Shown here piece by piece: positions 29,540 through 39,880 of a stretch of 64,000 bases of DNA. This DNA is from Diploptera punctata (taxonomy: Eukaryota; Arthropoda; Insecta; Blattodea; Blaberidae): positions 372,001 through 436,000 of the forward strand of contig JASPKZ010001231.1 in the NCBI GenBank assembly GCA_030220185.1. The letters are read 5' to 3'. Position 1 is the stretch's first letter; every line of letters starts with the position of its first letter. The position numbers and the translations under genes were made by a program. The notes under the pieces are model-generated. The model did no database searches. It was given only the letters and a program-made list of their open reading frames with translations, and was not told the origin of the DNA.

Positions 29540-30157
29540 TTTACACATCTTTCTGTACCTAAAGTTTTATTATTCTTCTCCACTCGTCTCCATCCATCCA
29601 CTCCATGTCCTCCAGTCCTTGTTCTCATTCCAGTTCTTATATCTTGCATCCACGAGTTTCGAGGTCTTCCTCTTCTTCTTTCAGGTGGACACCATTCCAA
29701 TGTTTTTCTGGGTAACCTTTCTTCTTTGCATTCGCCGTACATGCCCATACCAATTTAATTGCTTGTATCTTATATAATCTACTATTGAATATTTAATATT
29801 CATTTTTCCTCGTATGACAGTATTTCTTTTTTTTTTCTAATTTTGAACATCTTGTTACTCTCCTCAAGAAATCCATTTCCATCAACATAAGTTTTTGTTC
29901 TAAGTTTTTATTGAATTTCCAAACTTCAGCTCCATATGTGACAGTACTTCTCACTATTCAATTATATATTTGTAATTTATTTTATTCTGGTTATATGTCT
30001 GTTCCATAAGACTCCATTTATCATTGCTGTTATTGCTCTACCTTTATTTATTCTGTTCTTAATATCACTTTCTTGTTTATCTTCTTTATTCATACTTACT
30101 CCCAGATACTCAATTTCTTCACATCCTCTAAATATACCCCTTCTGATCGTCTAATAT
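29540..30157 (-). mobile_element. LINE RT, C-terminal part
   Basis: Minus strand: NKKTLGTERC, then (29512-29748) GMYGECKEERLPRKTLEWCP and RRRGRPRNSWMQDIRTGMRT before a stop. Upstream fragments (29780-30157) match the thumb/connection region. Interrupted by a Harbinger-like element from the RT core at 30740-31690. Confidence 0.6.
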
Positions 30158-30160
30158 TAA

Positions 30161-30736
30161 GGGTCGAATCTATGAACGCATTAGACCGTAAAAGGCGTTC
30201 TCTGCTGAGAAAGTTGTATCCTAATACGATTTTGCTTACTCAGAAATCTATTCATGCAATAATAATTGTTGAAATTCGTAAGCTACCTGACGAGGTAACT
30301 TAAGAGAGAAACTTATCGTGAGAATCCCGAAACCTTGCCACGTACCTTGCTGCTTTATCCAAAATGTCGGTCCTTGAAGACTTCGATCATGTTTTCGGTA
30401 TATGCGGAGAAGAGGAATTTGATAGAGTCTACCAAAAAATTCAATTGGAAGAACAGGAGAATCGGCGTAATATTGCACGATGCAGCCGTCGTTGTATACG
30501 GTATTATTTGCGGGATGCAAGCGTAAATGCGTTCCTCTATAGCAGACGAAAATAACGGAAGTGGTTTTATCGCTGAGAATTCTGGGTAATTTCTTGCCAA
30601 TATTACGAAAATGACGACTTTCATGCATGACCAGTTAGTGGGTAGCTAATTCGATCTTTGCACTTGCTCACGGTGAGTCAGTTCACCAGTGATTGGAAGT
30701 AATTTGAGTAGAGACTAATGTATTTGCATGCAGCCC
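30161..30736 (+). mobile_element. PIF/Harbinger-like element, copy 4
   Basis: 576 bp, GGGTCGAATC... to ...GCAGCCC, flanked by TAA at 30158-30160 and 30737-30739. Plus-strand ORF 30364-30555 reads MSVLEDFDHVFGICGEEEFD to RDASVNAFLYSRRK and a stop (63 codons): the best-preserved frame of the five copies. Inserted in the LINE reverse transcriptase. Confidence 0.8.
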
Positions 30737-30739
30737 TAA

Positions 30740-31690
30740 ATCTTCGATTTCTGCTCCACATCTCATATAAAATGTTTTTTTCTAAATTTATTTTCAAACC
30801 CCAGCTATCGTATTCTTCCAATAATTTTCTGAACATAAACTCCATGTCTTCATATTTTTGAGCAATTATTATCTGGTGATCTACAAATAGCAGTGTATAT
30901 ATTGTATTGAGTTGTGAACGTGATACAGCATTGAGAATGTCACAAATATAGTGAAGAAATCCGGATCTGCGAGGGAGTTAAGAATAATGAGGTGAGTCAA
31001 GAAACAACTCAACAAAATTAAAATAAACCTCATAGTGTTGTTTCCTACCTTCATAACTTAATATTGTATCTGTTGATCCATCTCCAATTGGTACTCCCAT
31101 TCCTGAACATTTTTTGCTCCAGTTTGATAGTGCTTTATGTATAAATATCTTAAATAATGTGTATGATATGCTACATCCTTGACGAAAGCCTTTTGTTACT
31201 TTAATTTCTTCTGATACACATTTTCCAATTTTAATTTTAGATACTACATTTTTATATACATTTTTTATTGTATTAATAATTGTTTATGTCCATATCTTCT
31301 AATGCTACCCACAACTTTTTTCATATGCTTTCTCTAAATCCACAAATGTGAAATAAACTTGTTGCTTGTTATTGTTAGTCTTTTCAATCAATTATTTTAC
31401 CACAAAATTTGTGATCAATTCTAGATCTCCCAGACCTAAAGCTTACTTGTACTTCATTCTCCTTATGTTTATAATTTTCTTCCAAATAGTATTTGATGAT
31501 TTTTCCATATATACGGCTAAAAACATTCATTATGGTGACTCCTCTATAATTATTACACTCATCTTTTCTTCCTTTCTTATGAATAACTGATATCCACCCA
31601 ATTTTCCATTTTACTGGTACATCTTCTCCGTTTAGACATCTCTCAAAAAGGCTCCTTAAAAATTAAAATAATTTCCTTGTACCATATTTA
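30740..31690 (-). mobile_element. LINE RT core fragment
   Basis: Minus strand, in order from 31690: FTFVDLEKAYEKS (RT motif A, about 31340), VTKGFRQGCSISYTLFKIFI (motif B, about 31190), then a PLE-end insertion (30940-31045), LLFVDHQIIIAQKYEDMEF (motif C, second Asp changed to His, about 30880) and WGLKINLEKN. Stops interrupt all frames. Confidence 0.65.
30940..31045. repeat. PLE-end fragment inside LINE
   Basis: AATAATGAGGTGAGTCAAG ... AACCTCATAGTGTTGTTTCC matches PLE terminal motifs and splits the LINE RT between motifs B and C. Confidence 0.45.
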
Positions 31691-32062
31691 ATTAATTCTG
31701 TCTGAATTCTTACAAACATACATACATATATTCAATATATCCAATATATAAAAATTAATGTTTGTTTGTTTGTTCGTACTTTATGCGCGGCTATAACGTC
31801 GATCCAATTGTGATGTGGCTTTTTGCAAAATGTTCAGGAGATTCCTGGGATGAATATAGGCTATAAGAGAGCTGTGATACTCAACTCCTACACCCTTAAA
31901 ATTGCCCTTTGTCGTGAAAATGTGAAAAAAGTAGCTCTTTGGATGCTTAAATGGCTTATGCTGCCTAAACCATAACAAATACACAAAATTAATGTACACA
32001 GAATTGGATATCTCAAAAAGCTCTACAAAAATCCATGACAGCATATGTTTATCTCTTACAGA

Positions 32063-33002
32063 TGAACCGAAAGTGCCTTTCTGCGGTTCAGTTTGGTATC
32101 TTTGTTCTCCTCCCTACTACAGAACATTTATGAAATATGCCAAAGTCCTGTGTTCCTTGTGCCTACCCCTCCCCTTTTCATCCTTTCCACCGCGCATCTC
32201 TATGGCGCATATCCCCTCTTCTTGCGAACCTTTATATACATTGTACTCTTACCGAACATTATCATTCGATCAGCCTAGCAACCGGCGTTTGGTTATTTAA
32301 ATACGGATTCAAAGGTGGAATCCAGTTCCAGCTCACCATGCGATTGGAAGGTTAATATGGTGGTCTATATAGACAAGTTGATTGAGGCCGAGAAGAGGTC
32401 TGTTTTGAGTTAGTCCAGCAATGTACGGAAGAAGTGATTCCTAAAGCTTGGACACGTGTGTGAGTGTGGTATTATGTATGGTATGTTATTTATTCAGTTA
32501 TTTCTACCGCTATGCTTGGTCGTTTGATCAAGAATCATCTTTTGTTATTAATTTATTGTTTTATTTAAAACCAACTTGTTTATATTAAAAGGTTATCTTT
32601 TTAAACAACGCCCCTCTGTTATTATTCAAGTATAAGTAGTTGTTCACTCTCCTATACAAAAATCACTCACTGTATGCTTTTAATAATCTGTATCTATATA
32701 TGTATATATGTTCATCAGGAAAAGAAGGATGAATTAATAGCTGTCTTTCATGGGCCCGAGGCAAGCTGCTTTCTTACAGACAACTTCTTCGAATATCAGG
32801 ACCACATTAATAAATACAGCAAATTACAAAGCCCGATCCCGGACAAGTGTTACGCTGAGCGTGGTTTGCTTTCTAAACTCACAAATGGTAGCAGTAGCGT
32901 AGTGTGGTTCACTTACCTACAAATGGTAGTAGATGTGTGGTTTCGTAACTAAACCCCTAAATGGTAGCAGTCAGCGTGGTTTTGGTTTACGTAACCCCCA
33001 CA
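32063..33002 (+). repeat. Left LTR
   Basis: 940 bp, about nine differences from the right LTR by eye (around 1%). TTTATATACATTG at 32231 is a possible TATA region. The last 200 bp contain the recurring phrase AAATGGTAG(N)AG...GTGTGGTTT about every 50 bp. Confidence 0.85.
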
Positions 33003-33025
33003 AATGGTAGTGCAGAGCGTGTGGT
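33003..33025 (+). promoter_or_regulatory. Putative primer-binding site region
   Basis: TGGTAGTGCAGAGCGTG begins two to three bases after the LTR, and TGG (pairing with tRNA CCA) is in the right place. The same TGGTAG phrase is repeated upstream inside the LTR, so the assignment is tentative and the priming tRNA is not identified. Confidence 0.35.
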
Positions 33026-33409
33026 TTTGTATCTTTCAATTTTGAAAGATATGCTGTACTCTATTAACAGTGGTTCTAGTAGTATCGATTTAAAATTTTC
33101 TACTCAAGTTTCGGAGTTTTGGTTTCAAGTGCCAAGACAAGGGTATAGACTCTGTATGGTCGTAAATGAAGTTTGGAATTAGAAAGTCGACATTTTTTTC
33201 AGAGATATTACCCTACGGATAACTATTTGTTTTCGATACTTGGTATCTATGTTAAAGTTATTGAAAATCATTTATTTACGCGTTTGTATTATTTCACGTA
33301 AATGATATTGACTCATCTTTCTTTATAAGTAAACAGAGAGTGACTTATGCATACTAAACTACGTTCGCTTATAGTTGTTTACATCTTTTGTTCATTGTAC
33401 TTTGTAAAC

Positions 33410-33697
33410 ATGCCTAGTTGGATAGATGTAATATCAAAAGACAATCTCGTTCGAGAGTTGAGCTTACTAGGTATTGAGGTTGAAGGCGATGTAAATATAT
33501 TACGTCAGCGACTTAAAATTCATATGAATTCTCTCTCCCCGGCTGAACAAACATTAGTAAAGCGTAAGTTTATTGTAGACAGCGCAGTTAAAGTAATTTA
33601 CAATGTTGGAAATGTCAGCGTTTTGGACATCTCGCTAGAGAGTGTCGATCTTACTTGTTTCAACGTAGTTTGTTTGTATATTTGTTTGGGAGATTAA
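33410..33697 (+). CDS. Gag-like protein with SAP-like N-terminal motif
   Basis: Starts MPSWIDVISKDNLVRELSLL (95 residues from this ATG; an in-frame upstream ATG at 33347 adds a hydrophobic 21-residue stretch that is less gag-like). The segment NLVRELSLLGIEVEGDVNIL followed by RQRLKIH resembles the SAP-like helix-turn-helix at the N-terminus of several insect LTR-retrotransposon Gag proteins. No Cys-His zinc knuckle or major homology region. Directly downstream of the putative primer site by 400 bp. Probably a truncated Gag. Confidence 0.45.
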   Translation: MPSWIDVISKDNLVRELSLLGIEVEGDVNILRQRLKIHMNSLSPAEQTLVKRKFIVDSAVKVIYNVGNVSVLDISLESVDLTCFNVVCLYICLGD

Positions 33698-34183
33698 GAA
33701 AGCTACTTATGTATTTTGGTATATGAGCTGATTGAGTCAACATTTTTGTTGTGGAGCTACTAGAGTGAGTTTTAGTATACGTGGTCCAGGTTTTGCTAAT
33801 GAGACGCAGGCTAAATTCTAAAATGAGGGTAACTAGAACTTAGTAAGCGTCCATGGCCACGTTGTAAAAACAACATGTCAGTCAAGTTAAACTATGTTCT
33901 GTAATGAAGTGAATCCAAGCATGTTGGTTGTGAAAATATCTGTATGTTAAACTAGATGTTTATTACGAAAATATTTTGTATTATGTCACATGCTGAACTA
34001 GTATGTCTGAGGTTCCGTTTTCCTGTCTTCGCCTGTTTTTTGTTTCAGTTTACCCTTCCTTAACATTGGCATCACGACGTAACCTGGAATGCTCGGCAGT
34101 CGAGCACTTGGTGGATCCGGCCGACCCCCGAGTGCCCAGCTGACCGACATGGTGGCTCTAGAACTACAGATTCCTGGATAGCG

Positions 34184-34440
34184 GTGGAGCGGGATTGCGA
34201 TCCGGCAATCCAATTATGGTATCGTCACCCTGTTCTTCACCGAGAACACCGCAGAGTTGTACTAGAGCGACTGAATCCAGATGGAATTAATTTTCAGCGC
34301 CTGTATAGTCAACATGGAAGCGAGTGTGGTGATTGTGATTTTGGGGACGATGAAGATTTGTGTAGAAGTTTACCGCTGGAATCTGATAGTGTTGATGTGC
34401 CCCTCCCAACGTGGGATTGTTCTACCGGACATTATTTTGA
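34184..34440 (+). other. Open frame in LTR element interior, unrecognised
   Basis: Frame MERDCDPAIQLWYRHPVLHR continues with an acidic Cys-containing stretch (ECGDCDFGDDED) and runs into the right LTR. No retroviral-type domain recognised. It could be the tail of an envelope-free polyprotein or simply open by chance. Confidence 0.25.
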
Positions 34441-34493
34441 AATTTATGGACTGTTTTCCTTTTTTTTTTACCCGGAGGGCGCAGGGGAGTTAT

Positions 34494-35433
34494 TGAACCG
34501 AAAGTGCCTTTCTGCGGTTCAGTTTGGTATCTTTGTTCTCCTCCCTACTACAGAACATTTATGAAATATGCCAATGTCCTGTGTTCCTTGTGCCTACCCC
34601 TCCCCTTTTCATCCTTTCCGCCGCGCATCTCTATGGCGCATATCCCCTCTACTTGCGAACCTTTATATACATTGTACTCTTACCGAACATTATCATTCGA
34701 TCAGCCTAGCAACCGGCGTTTGGTTATTTAAAGACGGATTCAAAGGTGGAATCCAGTTCCAGCTCACCATGCGACTGGAAGGTTAATATGGTGGTCTATA
34801 TAGACAAGTTGATTGAGGCCGAGAAGAGGTCTGTTTTGAGTTAGTCCAGCAATGTACGGAAGAAGTGATTCCTAAGGCTTGGACACGTGTGTGAGTGTGG
34901 TATTATGTATGGTATGTTATTTATTCAGTTATTTCTACCGCTATGCTTGGTCGTTTGATCAAGAATCATCTTTTGTTATTAATTTATTGTTTTATTTAAA
35001 ACCAACTTGTTTATATTAAAAGGTTATCTTTTTAAACAACGCCCCTCTGTTATTATTCAAGTATAAGTAGTTGTTCACTCTCCTATACAAAAATCACTCA
35101 CTGTATGCTTTTAATAATCTGTATCTATATATGTATATATGTTCATCAGGAAAAGAAGGATGAATTAATAGCTGTCTTTCATGGGCCCGAGGCAAGCTGC
35201 TTTCTTACAGACAACTTCTTCGAATATCAGGACCACATTAATAAATACAGCAAATTACAAAGCCCGATCCCGGTCAAGTGTTACGCTGAGCGTGGTTTGC
35301 TTTATAAACCCACAAATGGTAGCAGTAGCGTAGTGTGGTTCACTTACCTACAAATGGTAGTAGATGTGTGGTTTCGTAACTAAACCCCTAAATGGTAGCA
35401 GTCAGCGTGGTTTTGGTTTACGTAACCCCCACA
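34494..35433 (+). repeat. Right LTR
   Basis: 940 bp, TG...CA, near-identical to the left LTR. Followed by the CAGA TSD and then the remaining part of the Helitron-like element. Confidence 0.85.
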
Positions 35434-36052
35434 CAGAAAACTCACAATAACCATTTTTGTCCATTGATGCCAAGAAGATCGAGACAAGTACGTAGATTCC
35501 TGTGCAGCATAGCAGCACATGGCGGGTATTCTTTTATGGATAACTAAGAATAACAAATTTTGACTTTTAGCTCATTTATGCCAAGAAGATCGAGATAAGT
35601 AGATTCCCGGGCAACACCGGGTAATCAGCACAGGGAATCTTAAAATAATTACGATATACATTTATAATGATTTTTCATTTTACTTATTCAACTAATGATA
35701 AGAAGTACATTAATTTTTGTCTTTTAGGTAATTTATGCCAAGAAGATCAGGATGAGTAGATTCTCGGACAATGCTGGGTAAACAGCACGGAGTATTTAAA
35801 AATAATTACAATATAAATTTTTCTTTGTACTTATTTAACTAAACATAAAACACATTAATTTTCATATTTCAGCTCATTTATGTCAAAAAGATCGGGGTAA
35901 GTAGATTCCCGGGCAACGCCGGGTAATCAGCACGAGGTATCTAAAAAATATAAATTTATAATTATTTTTCCTTTTACTTATTCAACTAAACATAAAAACA
36001 CATTAATTTTAATTTATTTAGGCTTAGCAGCACATGCCAGGTATTAACTAGT

Positions 36053-36125
36053 ATATATATATATATATATATATTATAAATAATTTATTTATATATATAC
36101 ATATTATAAATAATTTATTTATATA
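36053..36125. repeat. AT-rich microsatellite
   Basis: TA runs alternating with ATAAATAATTTATTT, directly after the Helitron-like 3' end. Confidence 0.8.
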
Positions 36126-36134
36126 TAATAACTT

Positions 36135-36310
36135 TGAAAATACAATAGGAAGTAACATTATGAGGTTTCACTTAATAATACACTTGGTCTGTTTAATTCT
36201 TACCTCATATCATTGTTTCTGTTTCATGTAACTGCTGAAGATGAGGCAAACATATCTTGAAACATATGTCTAACAGGAACAATGATATGAGGTAAGAATT
36301 AAACAGATCA
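36135..36310. mobile_element. PLE terminal palindrome with hammerhead core
   Basis: TTAATTCTTACCTCATATCATTG pairs with CAATGATATGAGGTAAGAATT; arms about 45 bp. The left flank AACATTATGAGGTTTCAC is the usual PLE-end signature. The central loop holds one hammerhead core. Confidence 0.7.
36235..36270 (+). ncRNA. Hammerhead ribozyme core, well preserved
   Basis: CTGAAGA, stem II GAGG/TCTT (two wobbles) with an 8-nt loop, then GAAACATATGTC. Stem III ACATATGT is a perfect 8-nt palindrome followed by C, giving GUC as the cleavage triplet. All conserved catalytic-core boxes are present. Stem I partners would come from the flanking palindrome sequence. Confidence 0.6.
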
Positions 36311-36770
36311 AACTTACTATTATATAACAACTTATTGAAATCTAATGCCTATTATATAATGTATATGTCATATGTATTCCTAATAATATATAAACGGTTA
36401 TATAATAAGGAAATATTTATTTTTAAGTGATTTATATTAATATAAATTTACTTTTATAAGTTTTTCTACCTTATTATTATTCATTTCTTACATCTCAATG
36501 ATGGATAAATCATATTTGAAGAGAAACTTTTATAAGTATTTCTATGTTTTTATTATTCATTTCATACATCTCATTGATGGATAAATCATATTTGAAGAGA
36601 AAAATTATATGCTCAGACAGGGACCCAGTCTGAGCATATAATTTTTCTCTTTAAATATGATTTCTATCTATTTCAAGTTCATATATGTTATTAATATTTA
36701 TACACGGTAAATAACTTTTAATAGATCTTATATATTAATAAATACTGCCATTTTTAGATTAATAAGATAT
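36311..36770. other. AT-rich, SINE S5 tail scraps
   Basis: Two copies of CAATGATGGATAAATCATATTTGAAGAGAAA (split here: TCATTGATGGATAAATC) and a 60-bp palindrome at 36590-36660 (AATTATATGCTCAGAC / GTCTGAGCATATAATT). Remnants of S5-type SINEs. Confidence 0.45.
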
Positions 36771-36778
36771 TATATATA

Positions 36779-36799
36779 TTCTTCTTCTTCTTCTTCTTC
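36779..36799. repeat. (TTC)n microsatellite
   Basis: Six TTC units marking the 3' end of the minus-strand LINE. Confidence 0.8.
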
Positions 36800-37310
36800 A
36801 ATCAGGGATTAGGCTTTTAAGCCTGTTCCAGCTTCACACATTCTCCAACCAATGTTTCCAGGGTCTTTCCAAATCTCTCCTTTCTTCAGGTTTATAATCA
36901 AGACTTCTTCCAGGAATATGATTGTAGCTCATTTCTTGTAGGTATTTAATCCAATGATGTATTCTCTTCCTCTTCACTTCACGGGTTAGGCAAAAATAGC
37001 CTATTCCACCTCACAGTTGTTCTGTCCATCTTTTCATTGGCCTTCCTACATTCCTTGAACCTCTTGGCTTGTAGTTGAATACTGCTCTTGGTAATCTTGT
37101 TACATTCATTCTTTCTACATGTGTAAAACATTTCTCTCTATATTCTTTGATTTTCTCATTCAATGGATATATATTTAACTCTGTTCTTATATCTTCATTC
37201 TTTATCCGATCCAATTTTGTGCAGCCTTTTGTTCTTCTAAGGAAGTTCATTTCTGCGCTTTGTATTCTATTTTGTAATTTTTTGGACATTACCCAAGATG
37301 TATATAATGA
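36800..37310 (-). mobile_element. LINE ORF2 3' fragment
   Basis: Minus-strand frame MSKKLQNRIQSAEMNFLRRT, GCTKLDRIKNEDIRTELNIY, FTHVERMNVTRLPRAVFNY, GRPMKRWTEQL, then a continuation with stops (37000-36800). RRT-G-C-x-x-D-R-x-x-N-E-x-I and W-x-x-H-x-x-R-M are standard LINE C-terminal motifs. Confidence 0.7.
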
Positions 37311-37504
37311 TGAATCCTCTCCTCTAACCCCTCAGCGTGGTTTGCCATACATATACGAGACCGGTTTCCTCCCTTCTGTGCGGTCATTTAAAAGTCCATG
37401 CAGTACCCCTGTGCGGTAGCATTTTTAAATTCTAATCACCCAGTAACTTATTTTAGATACATATAAAATTGTGATTAAGAGAATGTAAACAATGAATGAC
37501 CATT

Positions 37505-37800
37505 CTATTCTATAGTGTTCTGCCCAAGGGCAGGTCTTTCACTGCAATCATAGCATTTTCATTCTAAGCTTTGTAGCTTTACTAGGGAATTATAGTTGTG
37601 GTAGCTTCCCGTTGCTTCCACACCGGTGATGATGATGATGATGATGATGGGCGGATGATTTTCGGGTACCATTGGGGTCCTAAAGCTTCCTGACATTTGT
37701 CATACAGGTCAGGAAAACCCCTGAAAAAAAAAGTCACCAAGAAGCCTCTCCCGACTGGGAATTGAATCTTGGGTCAGCTGTGTGACAACAGTTTTAAGAG
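37505..37800 (-). repeat. SINE family S3, diverged copy
   Basis: Contains TTCTGCCCAAGGGCAGGTC, (GAT)n, TTCCTGACATTTGTCATAC; the tRNA head at the right edge is degraded. Confidence 0.65.
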
Positions 37801-37964
37801 GAGGGAATTGTTTGCCCCTCCATAACCATAATGATTCATCAATTACAATATATTGATTTGGAAGGTAGAGAGAATGGAATTTATTATTAAAATATTCAAT
37901 GAAAGGGACAATTTTGAAAAAAAAATGAAGGACATTGGAAACCAACTTGTTTTATGTTGTCTTA

Positions 37965-38660
37965 AAATTAATGGCACCATCAAACATGGAGGTCATGATT
38001 ATGCATACATATACTCTCCATACATTGCTATCCCAAATAATGTTTTCCAATTATTACTGTATAATTTATAATAATATCCTCAACTCGTGTCCAAGTCAGG
38101 GTCGGGTCGAGGGATGAGATGAGAAGAAGCCGCTATATATAGAGGTCTGTGAATAACAAGGGTGTGTCCGACCACGTCTGACGCACCACCACAGAGGCAG
38201 ATGAATGAAATGAATGTGATGAGATGAGTATGGAGAAATGGTGGAATGAAAATGCAGCAGGGGAAGGCGGGAGAAAACCCCGAGAAAAACCTGTCCAAGC
38301 TCCGTTTTTTCCGCCACGAAACCAACATGGAGTGACCGAGACTTGATCTTGGGAACCCAGCAGTGAGGGTCCGGTATAATTTATCTCCCTCAAATCCTGG
38401 TTAATATTTTTCTTGCACTTTATGGTTATCCCTCCGTACTGGGCACTTTGCTTCTAGTTTTCATACACGAAGTTCCTATATAATTTCCTATTCGTACCAC
38501 ATTCCCTACCCATAGCAGCCTACGAGACTTGCAATGTTTTATTACATCTATATTTCATAGATATCACGTTGCTCAGTGTTATGTTCGACTTTTTTCCAAG
38601 TTACACTTTAATTTCCTAATAGATCTCTCATTGAGGCGATGTGCTAACCATATTATCTTG
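37965..38660 (-). mobile_element. LINE-1 type fragment interrupted by SINE S7
   Basis: 37965-38069 and 38374-38660 join to a minus-oriented LINE-1 3' end. The equivalent uninterrupted sequence CTGTATAATCTACTTCCCTC is at 16920. Heavily mutated. Confidence 0.6.
38070..38373 (-). repeat. SINE family S7 with 11-bp TSD
   Basis: 304 bp between GTATAATTTAT repeats (38059-38069 and 38374-38384). The minus strand begins CGGACCCTCACTGCTGGGTT with a B-box-like GATCAAGTCTC; the body has GGGGTTTTCTCCCGCC and TGGTGGTGCGTCAGACG. GC-richer than its surroundings. Confidence 0.75.
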
Positions 38661-38736
38661 TTGACATGTTGGTAAATAAGCGTAAGTGTCAATAAATAAA
38701 ACAAATAACAAAATGAAAGGGTTAATAAAATATTAT

Positions 38737-38955
38737 TATACCTGTGGTCTCAAGGTAGAATACTGTCTTGTCATGCAGTGGGCTTTGAGGCCCAAATGGT
38801 CCATGGACATCATCTGGCTTTTATCATCATTTTTTACCATCATTATCATCCCCCTGGGTGGGAAGCTACCACACCTATAATTCCCTAATGAAGCAGCAAT
38901 CATAGCATGAAAATTCTATGATTACAGTGAAAGACCTGTACTAGAACAGAACACT
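38737..38955 (+). repeat. SINE family S3 copy
   Basis: Plus-oriented: CCTGTGGTCTCAAGGTAGAA head remnant, GAGGCCCAAATGGTCC, GTGGGAAGCTACCACACC. Confidence 0.65.
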
Positions 38956-39162
38956 ATAGAATATAATATCGAAACAAAGAATGATATAGACTGGTATCTT
39001 TCATCGGTTAATTACAAGTTATATTTAATTGTAGATGGAGATTATCTTATACTTTCATCAAGATATAAGTTAAAATGCATTCATTTTTTAAATTGTTTAA
39101 ATTGTTGTTAATTTACAATACTAAACTTCATCTATTATTACACGCTTTATATTAGCTTGACC

Positions 39163-39186
39163 TGTATCTATCTATCTATCTATCTA
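39163..39186. repeat. (ATCT)n microsatellite
   Basis: Five ATCT units immediately before the 165-bp tandem array. Confidence 0.85.
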
Positions 39187-39850
39187 TGTAACTGAATCTT
39201 TGAACGCGATTTTCACCCACTTAAAATAATTGGATCGACTTGGAATTTTGTATACTTGTAAAAGACCCGTGACAATACAATAATTTCATATTTATTTTCT
39301 AAAATCCTGGCCAGAATCATCAGAAAATCAAAAAAAGTGTCTTTGTATTTATGTAACGGAATCTTTGAACACGATTTTCACCCACTTAGAAACATTGGAT
39401 CGACTTGAAACATTGTGTACTTGTAAAGGAACTGTGACAATACAATAATTTCATATTTTGTTTCTAAAATCCTGGCCAGAATCATCAGAAAATAAAAAAA
39501 AGTGTCTTTGTATTTATGTAACAGAATCTTTGAACACGATTTTTGCCCACTTAGAAACATTGAATCGACCTGAAACTTTGTATACTTGTAAAGGAACCGT
39601 GACAATACAATAATTTCATATTTCTTTTCTAAAATCCTGGCCAGAATCATCAGAAAATCAAATAAAGTGTCTTTGTATTCATGTAACAGAATCTTTGAAC
39701 ACGATTTTCACCCACTTAGAAACATTGGATCGACTTAAAACTTTGTATACTTGTAAAGGACCTGTGACACTACAATAATTTCATATTTTGTTTCTAAAAT
39801 CCTGGCCAGAATCATCAGAAAATTAAAAAAAATTAAAACTGGTATAATAG
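39187..39850. repeat. 165-bp tandem repeat, 4 copies
   Basis: Units start GTAACxGAATCTTTGAACxCG at 39187, 39353, 39518 and 39683 (periods 166, 165, 165) and contain GATTTTCACCCACTTAGAAA and AATCCTGGCCAGAATCATCA. The minus-strand open frame across it (39378-39650) is periodic for the same reason and not a gene. Confidence 0.9.
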
Positions 39851-39880
39851 GTTGCTGACTTGTCGACTTTTTAGTCAATC

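Larger units (their letters stand above)
32063..35433 (+). mobile_element. LTR retrotransposon, young, lacking polymerase genes
   Basis: Two direct repeats of 940 bp (32063-33002, 34494-35433) starting TGAACCG and ending CCCCCACA, flanked by the 4-bp duplication CAGA (32059-32062, 35434-35437). A polypurine stretch GGAGGGCGCAGGGGAG sits just before the right LTR. The internal region (1491 bp) holds a short gag-like ORF and no RT, integrase or protease. It is a non-autonomous (LARD-like) element. A 4-bp TSD fits Gypsy or BEL/Pao; I cannot choose. Confidence 0.85.
31741..36052 (+). mobile_element. Helitron-like (Helentron/HINE-type) element, split by LTR element
   Basis: Left end ATATATAAAAATTAATGTTTG followed by TTTGTTTGTTCG, a phrase common at the 5' ends of insect Helitron-like elements. 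Right end ...CCAGGTATTAACTAGT, followed by (AT)n. Three to four tandem units (about 35458, 35574, 35731, 35874; period 115-157 bp) each contain CCCGGGCAACxCCGGGTAATC, the GC-rich hairpin of such elements' 3' ends. Net length without the LTR element is about 0.94 kb. No Rep/helicase. Termini judged by resemblance only. Confidence 0.55.

Noticed and set aside
32063..35433. Endogenous virus
   Set aside because: No RT, integrase, protease or envelope; simple LTR retrotransposon remnant.
39378..39650. 90-codon minus-strand ORF
   Set aside because: Periodic translation of the 165-bp tandem repeat.
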